DNA from: Alphaproteobacteria bacterium
Lineage (GTDB): Bacteria > Pseudomonadota > Alphaproteobacteria > Micavibrionales > Micavibrionaceae
DNA: 64,000 nt
NCBI GenBank assembly: GCA_016794145.1
Contig: JAEUKP010000014.1
Coordinates: forward strand, 96,787 to 160,786
Direction: 5' to 3'
The notes under the pieces were generated by a model. That model was given only the letters and a program-made list of their open reading frames with translations. It was not told the origin of the DNA and did no database searches. The position numbers and the translations under genes were made by a program. Each line of letters starts with the position of its first letter. The stretch's first letter is position 1. Positions 36,888 to 46,842 of this stretch are shown here, one piece after another.

Positions 36888-38585
36888 ATGTGCGGCATAG
36901 GCGGAGTTTTTATTAAAAAAGGAGGCCCCCCTCACCATGGGGCGCTTAATAAGATGTGTATGGCCCTGCATTCCCGCGGACCTGATGGTGATGGTGTTTA
37001 CACAGATCAGTCAATCGGATTGGTTCATACCCGCCTGAGCATTATTGACTCAGAGGGAGGTCATCAACCAATGATCAGCCCCAAGGGCGCTGTATTGGTT
37101 TTTAATGGTGAAATTTATAATTATGTTGAAATCCGGAATACCCTCAAGGATCTTTATCCTTTCCAAACAAAATCCGATACCGAAACCATTCTGGCTTTAT
37201 ATGATGTCTACGGACTCGACTTTGTGAACCATCTGCGAGGCATGTATGCAATTGGCCTTTACGATCCAACAAAGAACAGATTGGTCATTGCACGCGACCC
37301 CTTTGGAATTAAACCACTTTATATAACAGATATACCAAGCCATGTTGCTTTTGCATCAGAACCAAAAGCCCTGATTCAATCTGGCTATGCGAGTGATACA
37401 ATCGATATATCTGCTTTGCGATCTGTTGTTGTTCAAAATTATATCCCGGGCGTGCGATCCCCCTACCCCGCCATCCAACGTTTACAACCTGGTGAAATTC
37501 TTGTTTATGAGCATGGAATTAAAGTATCGTCCTCTGTGCGCCCCTCCATTTCTCATGCGCCTCCCCGCATAGAGGATGAGGAAACTGCTTTGCTCCATCT
37601 TGAAAAAACACTGATTGACTGTGTTGATGTGCATTGCAGATCTGATGTTGGGTACGGAATTTTCTTATCAGGTGGGGTTGATTCCTCTACAATCACCCAA
37701 GTTCTGTCGATGATCGGAAAACAACGATCCCCCGACAGAGCTATTCAATCTTATACCGCGTATTTTGATATCGCTGGGTCCTCAGATGAACGGTCCTATG
37801 CAAAAGCTGTCGCCGATTCAACTCATGCGCATTTGCACGAGGTCCCCTTCGGAAAGCAGGATTTTATTTCGCTTCTGCCCCAGATTGCGGCCTATATGGA
37901 CGACCCAGTGGCCGATTATGCTATTCTTCCAACCTGGAAATTGGCAGCGGTCGCAGCCAAAGAGCAAAAAGTTGTACTCTGCGGTGAAGGTGGGGACGAA
38001 TTGTTTGCCGGATACGGTCGTTACCGCCACAGATGGTGGAAAGAATGGCGGAAACGAAAAAAAGCCTTTTCCGATATAAAATCCCCTCATTGGTCCCGGC
38101 TCCAGCGCGAGCAAGCAAATGATATTGGCGAATACCTACCGAACGATCTTTTAATTAAACTGGACACCTGTCTCATGGCGCATGGATTAGAAGGGAGAAC
38201 CCCTTTCCTAGACCAATCCATGTCGGAATTTGCTTTTACATTGCCGGACAATTTAAAATTAGACGGTAAGACAGGAAAGTATCTTTTAAAGAAATGGCTG
38301 GACTCTAAGTTACCAGAATCAAAACCCTTTAGAAAGAAACAAGGCTTTACGGTTCCTGTTGGGCACTGGATGTGCGAAGACGCCCGCAATCTTTCAGATG
38401 TCATGATCCACCACCCATTGATAACAGAGTTACTGTCGCGATCTGATTTGGATTTGATCCCCAAGTTAATGCCAACAATAGAAGGGGCAAAACAATGTTG
38501 GCCTTTGCTTTATTTGGCTTTGTGGTACACAGGTAAACAGAAAAATGGACATACCCCCCACATCATTGAAACCCTAGATTCATAG
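36888..38585 (+). CDS. asnB: Asparagine synthase (glutamine-hydrolysing)
   Basis: A 565-residue two-domain enzyme. The N-terminal glutaminase starts with catalytic Cys2 (MCGIGG) and has RGPDGDG and NGEIYNY; the C-terminal synthetase has the PP-loop SGGVDSS near residue 262 and GEGGDELFAGYGRY near 365. It makes Asn from Asp using Gln nitrogen and ATP. Some homologues sit in surface-polymer clusters and amidate other substrates; no such cluster is here. Confidence 0.93.
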   Translation: MCGIGGVFIKKGGPPHHGALNKMCMALHSRGPDGDGVYTDQSIGLVHTRLSIIDSEGGHQPMISPKGAVLVFNGEIYNYVEIRNTLKDLYPFQTKSDTETILALYDVYGLDFVNHLRGMYAIGLYDPTKNRLVIARDPFGIKPLYITDIPSHVAFASEPKALIQSGYASDTIDISALRSVVVQNYIPGVRSPYPAIQRLQPGEILVYEHGIKVSSSVRPSISHAPPRIEDEETALLHLEKTLIDCVDVHCRSDVGYGIFLSGGVDSSTITQVLSMIGKQRSPDRAIQSYTAYFDIAGSSDERSYAKAVADSTHAHLHEVPFGKQDFISLLPQIAAYMDDPVADYAILPTWKLAAVAAKEQKVVLCGEGGDELFAGYGRYRHRWWKEWRKRKKAFSDIKSPHWSRLQREQANDIGEYLPNDLLIKLDTCLMAHGLEGRTPFLDQSMSEFAFTLPDNLKLDGKTGKYLLKKWLDSKLPESKPFRKKQGFTVPVGHWMCEDARNLSDVMIHHPLITELLSRSDLDLIPKLMPTIEGAKQCWPLLYLALWYTGKQKNGHTPHIIETLDS

Positions 38586-38716
38586 AGCCCAGGCGAAAAT
38601 TAAAAAAGGATCGATTTTGTAAAACCCGAATTAAAGGCTTTGCGACAGAACCAGTTCAAGATATCATCCATTGTCAGAATTCACTACATCCCATACACAG
38701 AAATCATTCATTGATC

Positions 38717-40639
38717 ATGTCTTCAGAAACATTCTCTTCCAATACAACCTCTCCGAACACAATCCCCCCTCACACTGGAAATGAAACCAGTCATATGGCA
38801 AAGCTGATTGCAGGCGCAATTGGTGTCGTCTTTGGGGATATAGGAACAAGTCCTTTATATGCGTTTAAAGAATCGATGAATGGCCAACATTTAGAAGTCG
38901 ATATGCCACATATCCTTTCTGTTTTATCCCTTATCTTCTGGGCATTGGTTATTATCGTCAGCATTAAATATATTATTTTTACAATGCGCGCCGATAACAA
39001 GGGGGAAGGAGGCAGCCTTGCGCTCATGGCGCTTGCCAACCGCTTTTCTAAAAAAAGAGTTGGGTCTGTCATGCTCATTCCTATTCTGGGGATTTTCGCT
39101 GCAGCCCTTTTTTATGGTGACAGTGTTATTACACCTGCCATCTCTGTTCTCTCGGCGATTGAAGGATTACAAGTTGCCGCCCCCGCTCTTTCCCACTGGG
39201 TGACCCCCATCACGCTGACAATTATTGCAGGACTTTTTGCATTCCAGAAATTAGGCACAGACAGTGTCGGCAAGTTATTTGGCCCTATTATGTGTATATG
39301 GTTTGCAACGCTTGCTGTTCTTGGACTTTATAACATCCTTGAAAACCCTTCTGTTTTGATGGCAATCAACCCCATTTATGCGATCGAATTTGCAATTGAA
39401 TCTCCTCTGATCACATTTCTGACACTGGGAGGAGTGGTTCTTGTTCTCACAGGAAGTGAAGCTTTATACGCCGATATGGGGCACTTTGGAAAGCTTCCGA
39501 TCCAGCTTGCATGGACATGGCTTGTTTTTCCGGCCCTCCTGTTAAACTATTTTGGACAAGGTGCTTATGTCTCACAAAATCCCGAGGGATTAGAAAACCC
39601 ATTTTTTATGATGGCTCCCGAATGGATGCTTTGGCCCCTCCTGATTTTGGCAACCATGGCTGCGATTATTGCATCACAAGCTGTTATCTCCGGTGCGTTT
39701 TCCCTTACCAAACAAGCGATTCAACTGGGGTATCTTCCACGCATGACGATTATTCATACAAGTGATAAACATATGGGACAAATCTATATTCCATTTATCA
39801 ATTGGATGTTGTTTATTTTTGTCTATGGTCTTGTTTTGACCTTCCATACATCGGGCAACCTTGCGCATGCGTACGGGGTTGCTGTCACCGGAAATATGCT
39901 GATTACAACCATGCTTCTAGGTGTTGTTATGCTTCATCTATGGAACTGGAGCAAGAAAATCACGTATCCTTTTATCTCTGTTATTCTTATAATGGACATT
40001 GCCTTCTTTCTGTCAACCTGCACCAAAATTCCCCATGGTGGCTGGTTCCCCTTGGTCCTTGGGATGGTCCTGTTTATCTTATTGGTAACATGGAAACGCG
40101 GTCGAGAATTGGTGCTGGCACGCATTCGATCATCATCGATGCCAACTGATATCTTTTTCCGTGATTATTGTGAAAACTTTCCAAAAGTTCCGGGTACAGC
40201 AATTTATATGTTCAATCTGAATGAGGGTATCCCAAGTGCTTTAATGTTAAATCTACGCCATAATAAAGTCTTACATGAACGTAATATTTTCTTACATGTC
40301 AGCATCGAAGAAAAATCTTATGTCAGCGAAGAAGATCGGGTCCGCATTGTTAATCTAGGACATGATTTCTATCGCTTTACCATCCGGTACGGGTTTATGG
40401 ATGAGGTCGATGTCCCTGCGATTCTTGCAAAAGAAAACATTCATGGACTTGACATGGAGATGGAAGATGTCAGTTATTTTGTAGGAAAAGAAACCATCGT
40501 TCCAACCCTCCTTCCTGGAATGGCGTTGTGGAGAGAGCATGTTTTCGCATTAATGACACGAAATGCAGCCAGCATTGTCGACTATTATAAATTACCAAGC
40601 CATAAAGTCATGGAACTTGGCAGCCGTATCGACATATAA
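38717..40639 (+). CDS. kup: Low-affinity K+ uptake protein Kup
   Basis: A 640-residue H+/K+ symporter of the KUP/HAK/KT family. It opens with the hallmark GVVFGDIGTSPLYAFKE near residue 36. About twelve spans follow, with GGSLALMAL and LYADMGHFG conserved loops, then a cytosolic domain (from about residue 470). The ATG at 38717 is taken; the frame also has an upstream TTG two codons before. Convergent with the following gene, 16 bases apart, without a terminator. Confidence 0.94.
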   Translation: MSSETFSSNTTSPNTIPPHTGNETSHMAKLIAGAIGVVFGDIGTSPLYAFKESMNGQHLEVDMPHILSVLSLIFWALVIIVSIKYIIFTMRADNKGEGGSLALMALANRFSKKRVGSVMLIPILGIFAAALFYGDSVITPAISVLSAIEGLQVAAPALSHWVTPITLTIIAGLFAFQKLGTDSVGKLFGPIMCIWFATLAVLGLYNILENPSVLMAINPIYAIEFAIESPLITFLTLGGVVLVLTGSEALYADMGHFGKLPIQLAWTWLVFPALLLNYFGQGAYVSQNPEGLENPFFMMAPEWMLWPLLILATMAAIIASQAVISGAFSLTKQAIQLGYLPRMTIIHTSDKHMGQIYIPFINWMLFIFVYGLVLTFHTSGNLAHAYGVAVTGNMLITTMLLGVVMLHLWNWSKKITYPFISVILIMDIAFFLSTCTKIPHGGWFPLVLGMVLFILLVTWKRGRELVLARIRSSSMPTDIFFRDYCENFPKVPGTAIYMFNLNEGIPSALMLNLRHNKVLHERNIFLHVSIEEKSYVSEEDRVRIVNLGHDFYRFTIRYGFMDEVDVPAILAKENIHGLDMEMEDVSYFVGKETIVPTLLPGMALWREHVFALMTRNAASIVDYYKLPSHKVMELGSRIDI

Positions 40640-40655
40640 ACGGAATCCAATGGGG

Positions 40656-42017
40656 TTATTTCAATTTTAAATTCTGAAGAATCGCAAATGGGTTATCAGA
40701 TTCTGATGCCTCTGCGGTATAAATGCGAGGGTTATGACGATCTGACGCGTCATCCCCTTTCGAGGGACGAGATCCTTTTTTACCCAATTTTTCATCACTC
40801 TGAGTTCTTTTTTTATTAAATTTCTGATCTGTTTTCTGACCCTTGGGGGCGTAACGCTCTGGCGGGAATGGTTTTTTGTCAGCCTTTGAATAGACCTTTT
40901 TATTTACAGGCTCCATTTCGCCTTGCGAGTCAGATCGAGAGTCAGATTGAGAATCTACTTCGCTTCGCGCCGTACGATTTGGTCGGAAAGGCCGTTCCGC
41001 CCGATCGACATGGGCTTTTCCGCGACGAAGCAAAAATAAATCCAGTTCTGGTTTTTTCTGCTCCTGTTTTTTGGTTTCAGGTACATCAGGTGTCATCCCT
41101 TCTGACTCTGCTTTGCTTTCAGAATCGACAGGAATCGTTGCATCGTCTTTCTTTTCAGACTCTACCTCCCCATCTTGCCCGGATGGAATAGAATTTGTCA
41201 ATACAACTGGTTCTTCAGCAACAACAGAAGGTACAACAGGATCAATCGGCTTTTGAATCCGACGATGCCCCATTGACTCTAGAATGGCGTAAAGATCGGC
41301 AATCGGACACCCCATCCATTCGGCCATTTTATGCTCTGCACGGAATTTTCCTTCTTTTGCAGTATCATAAATAGCATTAATCACACGATCCAACATATCG
41401 ATCCGGATAACGCGAGGACCATATAAAGGATAGCCGATTGCCCGATAAAAATCTGGATCTGCCGTTGTGACATCAACAACAGCAGACATCGCGCCATCAC
41501 GAGGTGTTGGCGCGGGCAGTGGTTTTTCATGGAACAGGGACCATAGAATCGCACGAAGTTTTACAGCCACTGGTTTGTTTAACTCTGGCAAGAATACCAG
41601 AACAGGACCTAACCGGACTTTCTTATCACGCAACACTTTCCTCATTTCGGGATCAAGTTTTGCAATCGATGCTTCAACATCCCCACGGGGAACAATTCCT
41701 GTGTGTTCGAATAATTTGAATGCAATTTCTCTATTGGGTTCCGACAATGTTTCATCACCAACAAGCGAAAATAAAGGTTCAAGGACTGTATAAATATGAG
41801 CCTTTACCCATGTCTCAACAGCCATGAGAACATCCGCAACAGATTCCGATCCTAAATCACGAGCAGGAGTCAACTCGACACGTGGCTGTAAGAGACTCTC
41901 TCCCTTACGCAGAACAGCCAAAACATCACCAGGCAAAGGGTTTGTGGAGTCTGGCTGAAAATAAATATATCCATCATCCTTAAGCGTGAATTGTTTAGGT
42001 TGGGCAGCAACGATCAT
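40656..42017 (-). CDS. Stand-alone domain like the C-terminus of Suv3-type helicases
   Basis: A 453-residue protein. The first ~255 residues resemble the region after the helicase core in alphaproteobacterial Suv3/MgpS-type RNA helicases (VRLGPVLVFLPELNKPVAVKLRAILW, AIGYPLYGPRVIRIDMLDRV, and HKMAEWMGCPIADLYAILESMG). No helicase motifs are present. The rest is a charged, disordered tail with basic runs (KADKKPFPPERYAPKGQK), suggesting RNA binding. The helicase half is not in the window, so the gene is a split or orphan module; the function is unknown. Confidence 0.6.
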   Translation of the reverse strand: MIVAAQPKQFTLKDDGYIYFQPDSTNPLPGDVLAVLRKGESLLQPRVELTPARDLGSESVADVLMAVETWVKAHIYTVLEPLFSLVGDETLSEPNREIAFKLFEHTGIVPRGDVEASIAKLDPEMRKVLRDKKVRLGPVLVFLPELNKPVAVKLRAILWSLFHEKPLPAPTPRDGAMSAVVDVTTADPDFYRAIGYPLYGPRVIRIDMLDRVINAIYDTAKEGKFRAEHKMAEWMGCPIADLYAILESMGHRRIQKPIDPVVPSVVAEEPVVLTNSIPSGQDGEVESEKKDDATIPVDSESKAESEGMTPDVPETKKQEQKKPELDLFLLRRGKAHVDRAERPFRPNRTARSEVDSQSDSRSDSQGEMEPVNKKVYSKADKKPFPPERYAPKGQKTDQKFNKKRTQSDEKLGKKGSRPSKGDDASDRHNPRIYTAEASESDNPFAILQNLKLK

Positions 42018-42211
42018 TCTGTTTTCGGTTCCAAAAGGTTTTTATGAAGCGACATTTATAAACACAAATCTTCACGATTCCAAGCGGTTTTAAGCAATTT
42101 TAGGCTCTAAATAACGCTGTCAGGGTCTTAAAAGATTATCTTTTCTGCTTATCCTGTTGATTTCTGGCGTAAACTTGGGTTACTCATGACTATCAATAAA
42201 TAGGAATAAAA

Positions 42212-42721
42212 ATGGTGAAACAAAAAAAACTGCACATCGCGGATATACGGACCGCACATGGGATTCGTGGCCTTGTTAAAATGGCTGTTTATCTTGAGGA
42301 TGCAAAAGATATCGAGACTTATAATCCTCTAGAAGGGAGCGATGGCAAGTCATATACAATTGTTTTAAAAAACCCGATCAAGGGCGAGTGGTTGGCAGAA
42401 GTCAATGGTATTCAAGATCGCAATCAAGCAGAATTATTAAGAGGAATTGAACTCTTTATTGACCGCGATCAGTTACCGGAAACAGATGATGGTGAAATCT
42501 ACCTCGAAGATTTGGTTGGGTGTGATGCAATTGATGTTGATGGTCATAAAATTGGAAGCATTCTCTCTGTTGACAATTTCGGAGCGAGTGATCTGATCGA
42601 AATCAAGCCCATTAATGGAAGCAAAACCTACTATCTCCCATTGACTGAGCCATATGTCCTGGATATCGATCTAGAATCAAACATTGTTGTTGTTGCCCCC
42701 GCCGAAGAATTTATGGCATGA
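42212..42721 (+). CDS. rimM: Ribosome maturation factor RimM
   Basis: A 169-residue 30S assembly factor. The N-terminal RimM domain begins LHIADIRTAHGIRGLVKM; the C-terminal PRC-barrel (about 90-169) has YLEDLVGCDAID and YYLPLTEPYVLDIDL. It acts on the 30S head, binding S19. It leads rimM-trmD-rplS; rpsP, normally first, is not upstream here. Confidence 0.95.
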   Translation: MVKQKKLHIADIRTAHGIRGLVKMAVYLEDAKDIETYNPLEGSDGKSYTIVLKNPIKGEWLAEVNGIQDRNQAELLRGIELFIDRDQLPETDDGEIYLEDLVGCDAIDVDGHKIGSILSVDNFGASDLIEIKPINGSKTYYLPLTEPYVLDIDLESNIVVVAPAEEFMA

Positions 42722-42739
42722 TGGGGGCCCTTAAATTAT

Positions 42740-43429
42740 ATGCATTTTAATATCCTAACCCTCTTTCCTGAATTATTTCCCGGGCCCTTGGGGCACTCGA
42801 TCACTGGGCGCGCTTTATCCGAACAGATCTGGTCTTATGACGCCCGAAATATCCGCGACTTTGCATCCGACAAACATAAAACAGTTGATGATGTTCCCTT
42901 CGGGGGGGGGGCCGGTATGGTTATAAAACCGGACGTAGTTGAACGCGCCCTTCTTTCGTTTCCGAATTCTGGACGCAAAATTTATATGTCGCCACGGGGG
43001 AAAGTCCTAAACCAACACCTTGTCCAGGCCTTATCCCGAGAATCGACCCTGACCCTTCTCTGTGGGCGTTACGAAGGTGTCGATCAACGCGTTCTGGACG
43101 CCCATGATTTCGAAGAAATCAGCATTGGCGACTATATCCTCACGGGGGGCGAAATGGCCGCCCATATCCTGATGGATGCGTGTATCCGCCTGTTGGATGG
43201 CGCCGTTGGGAATGCCAATACCCCGATCGAGGAAAGTTTTTCCGATGGATTGTTGGAATACCCCCATTACACCCGTCCGGCCCAATGGACAGATGCAAAC
43301 GGTATTTCCCGCGCCGTCCCGGAGGTTCTGACCAGTGGACACCATGGAAATGTTGCCAAATGGCGACATAACCAGTCTTTAGAGCTGACACAGGCCCGTA
43401 GACCAGATTTATTGCTTAAAAAATGTTAA
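42740..43429 (+). CDS. trmD: tRNA (guanine37-N1)-methyltransferase TrmD
   Basis: A 229-residue SPOUT enzyme methylating G37 next to the anticodon to prevent frameshifting. The trefoil-knot SAM site is seen in LLCGRYEGVDQRVLD and ISIGDYILTGGEMAA; DDVPFGGGAGMV is near residue 50. It follows rimM by 18 bases. The middle and end of the gene are GC-rich (one 60-base line counts 63%). Confidence 0.96.
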   Translation: MHFNILTLFPELFPGPLGHSITGRALSEQIWSYDARNIRDFASDKHKTVDDVPFGGGAGMVIKPDVVERALLSFPNSGRKIYMSPRGKVLNQHLVQALSRESTLTLLCGRYEGVDQRVLDAHDFEEISIGDYILTGGEMAAHILMDACIRLLDGAVGNANTPIEESFSDGLLEYPHYTRPAQWTDANGISRAVPEVLTSGHHGNVAKWRHNQSLELTQARRPDLLLKKC

Positions 43430-43544
43430 AAACCCTTGCTTTCTTGGTTCAAATCAGGGTATAACCCTCCAACTTTAACAAAATAATGGATCCGCAGGAG
43501 ACATCTATCTCCTTATCGGGGTTCGTATAAAAACGGAGCAAAAT

Positions 43545-43925
43545 ATGAACGTATTACAAAAATTCGAGGCCACTCAAGTTGAAAAACTGACTGCTGGCAA
43601 AACAATCCCTGCATTCCGCCCCGGCGATACTGTAAAAGTTAATGTTAAGATTATTGAAGGTACCCGCGAACGGATTCAGGCTTATGAAGGAGTTTGCATC
43701 GCACGTGAAGGTCACGGCGTGAACGAAAGCTTCACTGTTCGTAAAATCTCATATGGTGAGGGTGTTGAACGCGTATTTCCTTTGCTGTCCCCCCGGATTG
43801 AAACTATTGAATTGGTTCGCCGTGGAACCGTACGTCGTGCAAAACTTTATTATCTGCGCGGCCTACGTGGTAAAAAAGCACGTATTGTCGAGAAAAAAGA
43901 CTACGCAGCGCAAACACAAGAATAA
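43545..43925 (+). CDS. rplS: 50S ribosomal protein L19
   Basis: A 126-residue ribosomal protein at the 30S-50S interface. Markers are [30 protein letters not shown] and the basic [23 protein letters not shown] (conserved blocks). It closes rimM-trmD-rplS, followed by a strong terminator. Confidence 0.96.
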   Translation: MNVLQKFEATQVEKLTAGKTIPAFRPGDTVKVNVKIIEGTRERIQAYEGVCIAREGHGVNESFTVRKISYGEGVERVFPLLSPRIETIELVRRGTVRRAKLYYLRGLRGKKARIVEKKDYAAQTQE

Positions 43926-43945
43926 GTGTCAATCAGAGATTATAC

Positions 43946-43972
43946 AAAAACCCGCTCGATGGCGGGTTTTTT
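43946..43972. terminator. Terminator after rplS
   Basis: AAAAACCCGC pairs with GCGGGTTTTT over a six-base loop and is followed by T residues; it also serves the convergent small gene at 43992. Confidence 0.88.
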
Positions 43973-43991
43973 CTTACTATAGAAGTCGTTT

Positions 43992-44264
43992 CTAATGCCA
44001 TATAACAACATGGGAACGAAGAACCAAGGATGACCCATCAATTCGGGTTGCGCTGAGCATCACATCACTGTTTTCAGAAAAAGCCCTCATAATATTAGCA
44101 GGTGCAGCCCCTAAGGAATGTAGTTTTTGCTGCAACAAGGCATGAACCTCGCCACTTTCCATATCAACAAGAACTGTTTCAGCCCGAACAAAGGTAGGGT
44201 CATCAAGAGTGATCCGGATAGCGCCATTATCCTGTAAAGTAAAACTGGAATGAATATCTGGCAT
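43992..44264 (-). CDS. Small protein of unknown function
   Basis: A 90-residue protein starting MPDIHSSFTLQDNGAIRITL, with AAGGAG eight bases before its ATG at 44264. It is beta-rich by appearance, without signal peptide or membrane span, and no motif is recognised. Confidence 0.6.
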   Translation of the reverse strand: MPDIHSSFTLQDNGAIRITLDDPTFVRAETVLVDMESGEVHALLQQKLHSLGAAPANIMRAFSENSDVMLSATRIDGSSLVLRSHVVIWH

Positions 44265-44396
44265 GATGATTTCTCCTTCTCTTTTGCAGCGCATTATTTT
44301 GCACTGCACAGAAGAAGACTATCAAAGTCCGGTTAATCAGCTCTTACAAATAGATAAAATTTTAGGGATTTTATTTCAGGGATTTTGAGGCATTCA

Positions 44397-44789
44397 TTAA
44401 CTTAAGTTGAGCACCGACTGAAGAATTATATACTTACGATGGCCAGTCCCCTCCCTGATGTCACATGTCGCATTTTCAGGTTTTTCTGCATCGCTATCTT
44501 TAAATTCAAGGGAAAGAAAATGTCTTTCTTTAACAGAGGCAGAGTTATCAGAGTTATCAGAGTTATAGGCAAATTTCTCTATAAGCTGATCACCATTGTT
44601 ACTGCGAAGCTCGACCGTCGTCGCACCCCGTTCGTCAATAACCAGTTGACAATAAGCAGTTTGAGAAATCGGAGCATCAGATAAATCAGCCGCTGCCCCG
44701 AGCTCCCCTTCCAACTTATTCCCATGTGTGCAGAAAGTCACAAGGGAGTAAACACCTAAAGCTGCAACCATAAAAGCTTTGCTCATCAC
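44397..44789 (-). CDS. Small exported protein of unknown function
   Basis: A 130-residue protein with a signal-peptide-like N-terminus (MMSKAFMVAALGVYSLVTFC). Three 9-base units AGAGTTATC-like (around 44545-44570 on the plus strand) give the repeat NSDNSDNS. Two more Cys (YCQLV, ATCDIRE) could pair outside the cytoplasm. The FC near residue 20 is a poor lipobox. It lies just 24 bases downstream of aspS on the same strand. Function unknown. Confidence 0.6.
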   Translation of the reverse strand: MMSKAFMVAALGVYSLVTFCTHGNKLEGELGAAADLSDAPISQTAYCQLVIDERGATTVELRSNNGDQLIEKFAYNSDNSDNSASVKERHFLSLEFKDSDAEKPENATCDIREGTGHRKYIILQSVLNLS

Positions 44790-44813
44790 TTTCCTCCACT
44801 ATTTAAAAACGAC

Positions 44814-46622
44814 CTACGAAACGGCCTGTACCTTTGTTTTTGGTTCGGCAACCTTGATATGCAGGTCACGCAATTGCTCAGGGGTTGGCTCGCTTGGCGA
44901 TCCCATCATCTGGTCTTCGTACGCGCCATTCATCACAAAGGCGTAAACTTCGCGCAGGTTTGGCTCGTTCGCCAGAATCATAACCATCCGGTCGATCCCG
45001 AACGCACAGCCACCGTGCGGAGGAGCGCCATATTGGAATGCATTGAGCATCCCGCCGAATTTCTTCTCCAGAATTTCTTTCGGATATCCGGCAATCGCAA
45101 ACGCGCGTTCCATGATATCGGCGCGGTGGTTACGGATGGCCCCTGAACAGATTTCAAATCCGTTGCAGACGGCATCATATTGATAGGCTTTGATCGTCAA
45201 TGGATCTTGCGTATTCAGAGCTTCGAGACCACCTTGCATCATCGAAAACGGGTTATGCGCAAAATCAATCGCGCCCGTTTTTTCGTTCATTTCATACATC
45301 GGGAAATCAACAATCCAACAGAATTTGAACGCGTTGGTTTCGCGGTTGCCCATATCGTCGCAAATCTTGTCACGCGCTTTGCCCGCCATTTTGGCTGCTT
45401 TATCCGCTTTATCACAGACAAAGAAAATCGCATCGCCGTCCTTCATACCAGTCAAATCGTACAACGCGGCCTGAGCTTCGGCTGGTACAAATTTTGCGAT
45501 CGGGCCTTTGCCTTCACCCGCTTCGCGCACGATATAGCCCAGACCAACGGCACCTTCTCCACGCGCCCAGTCATTCAGTTTGTCAAAGAAAGACCGTGGT
45601 TTATCGCCCACATTCGGTGCCACAATCGCCCGCACCACACCGCCTTTTTCCAGTACAGATTTAAAGGCATTAAAGGTCACGTCGGCCCGTTGGAAGATGG
45701 CTGTTACGTCCTGAATAACCAAAGGATTGCGCAAATCCGGTTTGTCCGTTCCGTATTTCAACATGGCGTCATCCCATGTCAAATGCGGCCACGGCGCCGG
45801 CGTTACGCTGTGTTTGGAACCCTGCCAGCTGGAGAATTCTTCAAACATCCCGCCAATCACATCCTGCATGGTGTTGAAAATATCGTCTTGTGTCACGAAC
45901 GACATTTCCATGTCCAATTGATAGAATTCTGCCAGACGATCCGCCCGACCATCTTCGTCACGGAAGCATGGGGCAACCTGGAAATACCGGTCAAAGCCGG
46001 ACACCATCAACAATTGTTTGAATTGTTGCGGAGCCTGTGGCAACGCATAGAATTTTCCCGGATGCAAACGGGACGGAACCAGATAATCCCGCGCCCCTTC
46101 GGGGGAGGATGCCGCCAGAATCGGGGTATTGAATTCCTGAAACCCTTTGTCCCACATCCGGCGACGCAGCGACGCAATCATGTTGTTACGCAACCGCACG
46201 CGGGAATGCATTCCATCACGGCGCAAATCAAGGAAGCGGTATTTCAACCGCAGATCTTCTCCGGCATTGTCAGGGTCGGCCACTTGGAACGGCAAGACTT
46301 CCGCCCCGGATTGCAATGCTCCTTCGGAAATATAAACTTCGATCTCTCCGGTCGCCAATTTACTATTGCGCATTTCAACCGGACGGGATGTCACCACCCC
46401 CGTAATAGTGACCACAGATTCGATACGCCATTTATTGGCATCAGCCAACACCGCGCTATCCTGATTCACCACACATTGAGTCAAACCGTGCGTATCCCGC
46501 AAATCGATAAACAAAACCCCGCCATGGTCACGGATACGATGAATCCATCCGGATAATTTGACGGTTTGGCCTTCATCAGACAGGCGCAACGCGCCACAGG
46601 TATGAGAACGATAGGTGTGCAT
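44814..46622 (-). CDS. aspS: Aspartyl-tRNA synthetase
   Basis: A 602-residue class II synthetase of bacterial type. The OB-fold anticodon domain ([21 protein letters not shown]) is followed by motif 2 ([20 protein letters not shown]) and a bacterial GAD insertion (about 290-425); motif 3 is GIDRMVM near residue 545. The ATG at 46622 ([10 protein letters not shown]) is the family-like start; a longer in-frame extension upstream runs into an inverted repeat and is not credible. Whether it discriminates Asp from Asn tRNA cannot be read by eye. Confidence 0.95.
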   Translation of the reverse strand: MHTYRSHTCGALRLSDEGQTVKLSGWIHRIRDHGGVLFIDLRDTHGLTQCVVNQDSAVLADANKWRIESVVTITGVVTSRPVEMRNSKLATGEIEVYISEGALQSGAEVLPFQVADPDNAGEDLRLKYRFLDLRRDGMHSRVRLRNNMIASLRRRMWDKGFQEFNTPILAASSPEGARDYLVPSRLHPGKFYALPQAPQQFKQLLMVSGFDRYFQVAPCFRDEDGRADRLAEFYQLDMEMSFVTQDDIFNTMQDVIGGMFEEFSSWQGSKHSVTPAPWPHLTWDDAMLKYGTDKPDLRNPLVIQDVTAIFQRADVTFNAFKSVLEKGGVVRAIVAPNVGDKPRSFFDKLNDWARGEGAVGLGYIVREAGEGKGPIAKFVPAEAQAALYDLTGMKDGDAIFFVCDKADKAAKMAGKARDKICDDMGNRETNAFKFCWIVDFPMYEMNEKTGAIDFAHNPFSMMQGGLEALNTQDPLTIKAYQYDAVCNGFEICSGAIRNHRADIMERAFAIAGYPKEILEKKFGGMLNAFQYGAPPHGGCAFGIDRMVMILANEPNLREVYAFVMNGAYEDQMMGSPSEPTPEQLRDLHIKVAEPKTKVQAVS

Positions 46623-46746
46623 TATAATGTTTCTTTCAACAAAAAAAGGTTCAGCCCCCCTTATAGCGACTGAAGAGACTGATTCCAATGGTTTTTTGGA
46701 TTTTTCTTCCCTTTTTGTTTCCCTTCCTTTAAACATATCAGCAACT

Positions 46747-46812
46747 ATCAGACATTTTGAACCACAAAGGGGATTTTAAGATTAACGTCCCTTTCGTGGT
46801 TCAAAATCTGAT
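46747..46812. repeat. Imperfect long inverted repeat between aspS and rnd
   Basis: ATCAGA..TTTTGAACCAC.AAAGGG pairs with CCCTTTCGTGGTTCAAAATCTGAT, about 23-25 bp with small bulges around a 17-base loop. It lies between divergent genes, 31 bases before the rnd ATG. It may be an operator pair or an RNA hairpin. Confidence 0.6.
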
Positions 46813-46842
46813 AAGCCATATACAAACCCAGACGAGATTTTG

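Noticed and set aside
45180..46556. 458-codon open frame on the plus strand opposite aspS
   Set aside because: It is the antisense shadow of a GC-richer gene. aspS has full family motifs; the antisense product is His/Arg/Phe-rich nonsense.
46623..46736. 38-residue N-terminal extension of AspRS
   Set aside because: It is not family-like; the frame just happens to be open up to the inverted repeat.
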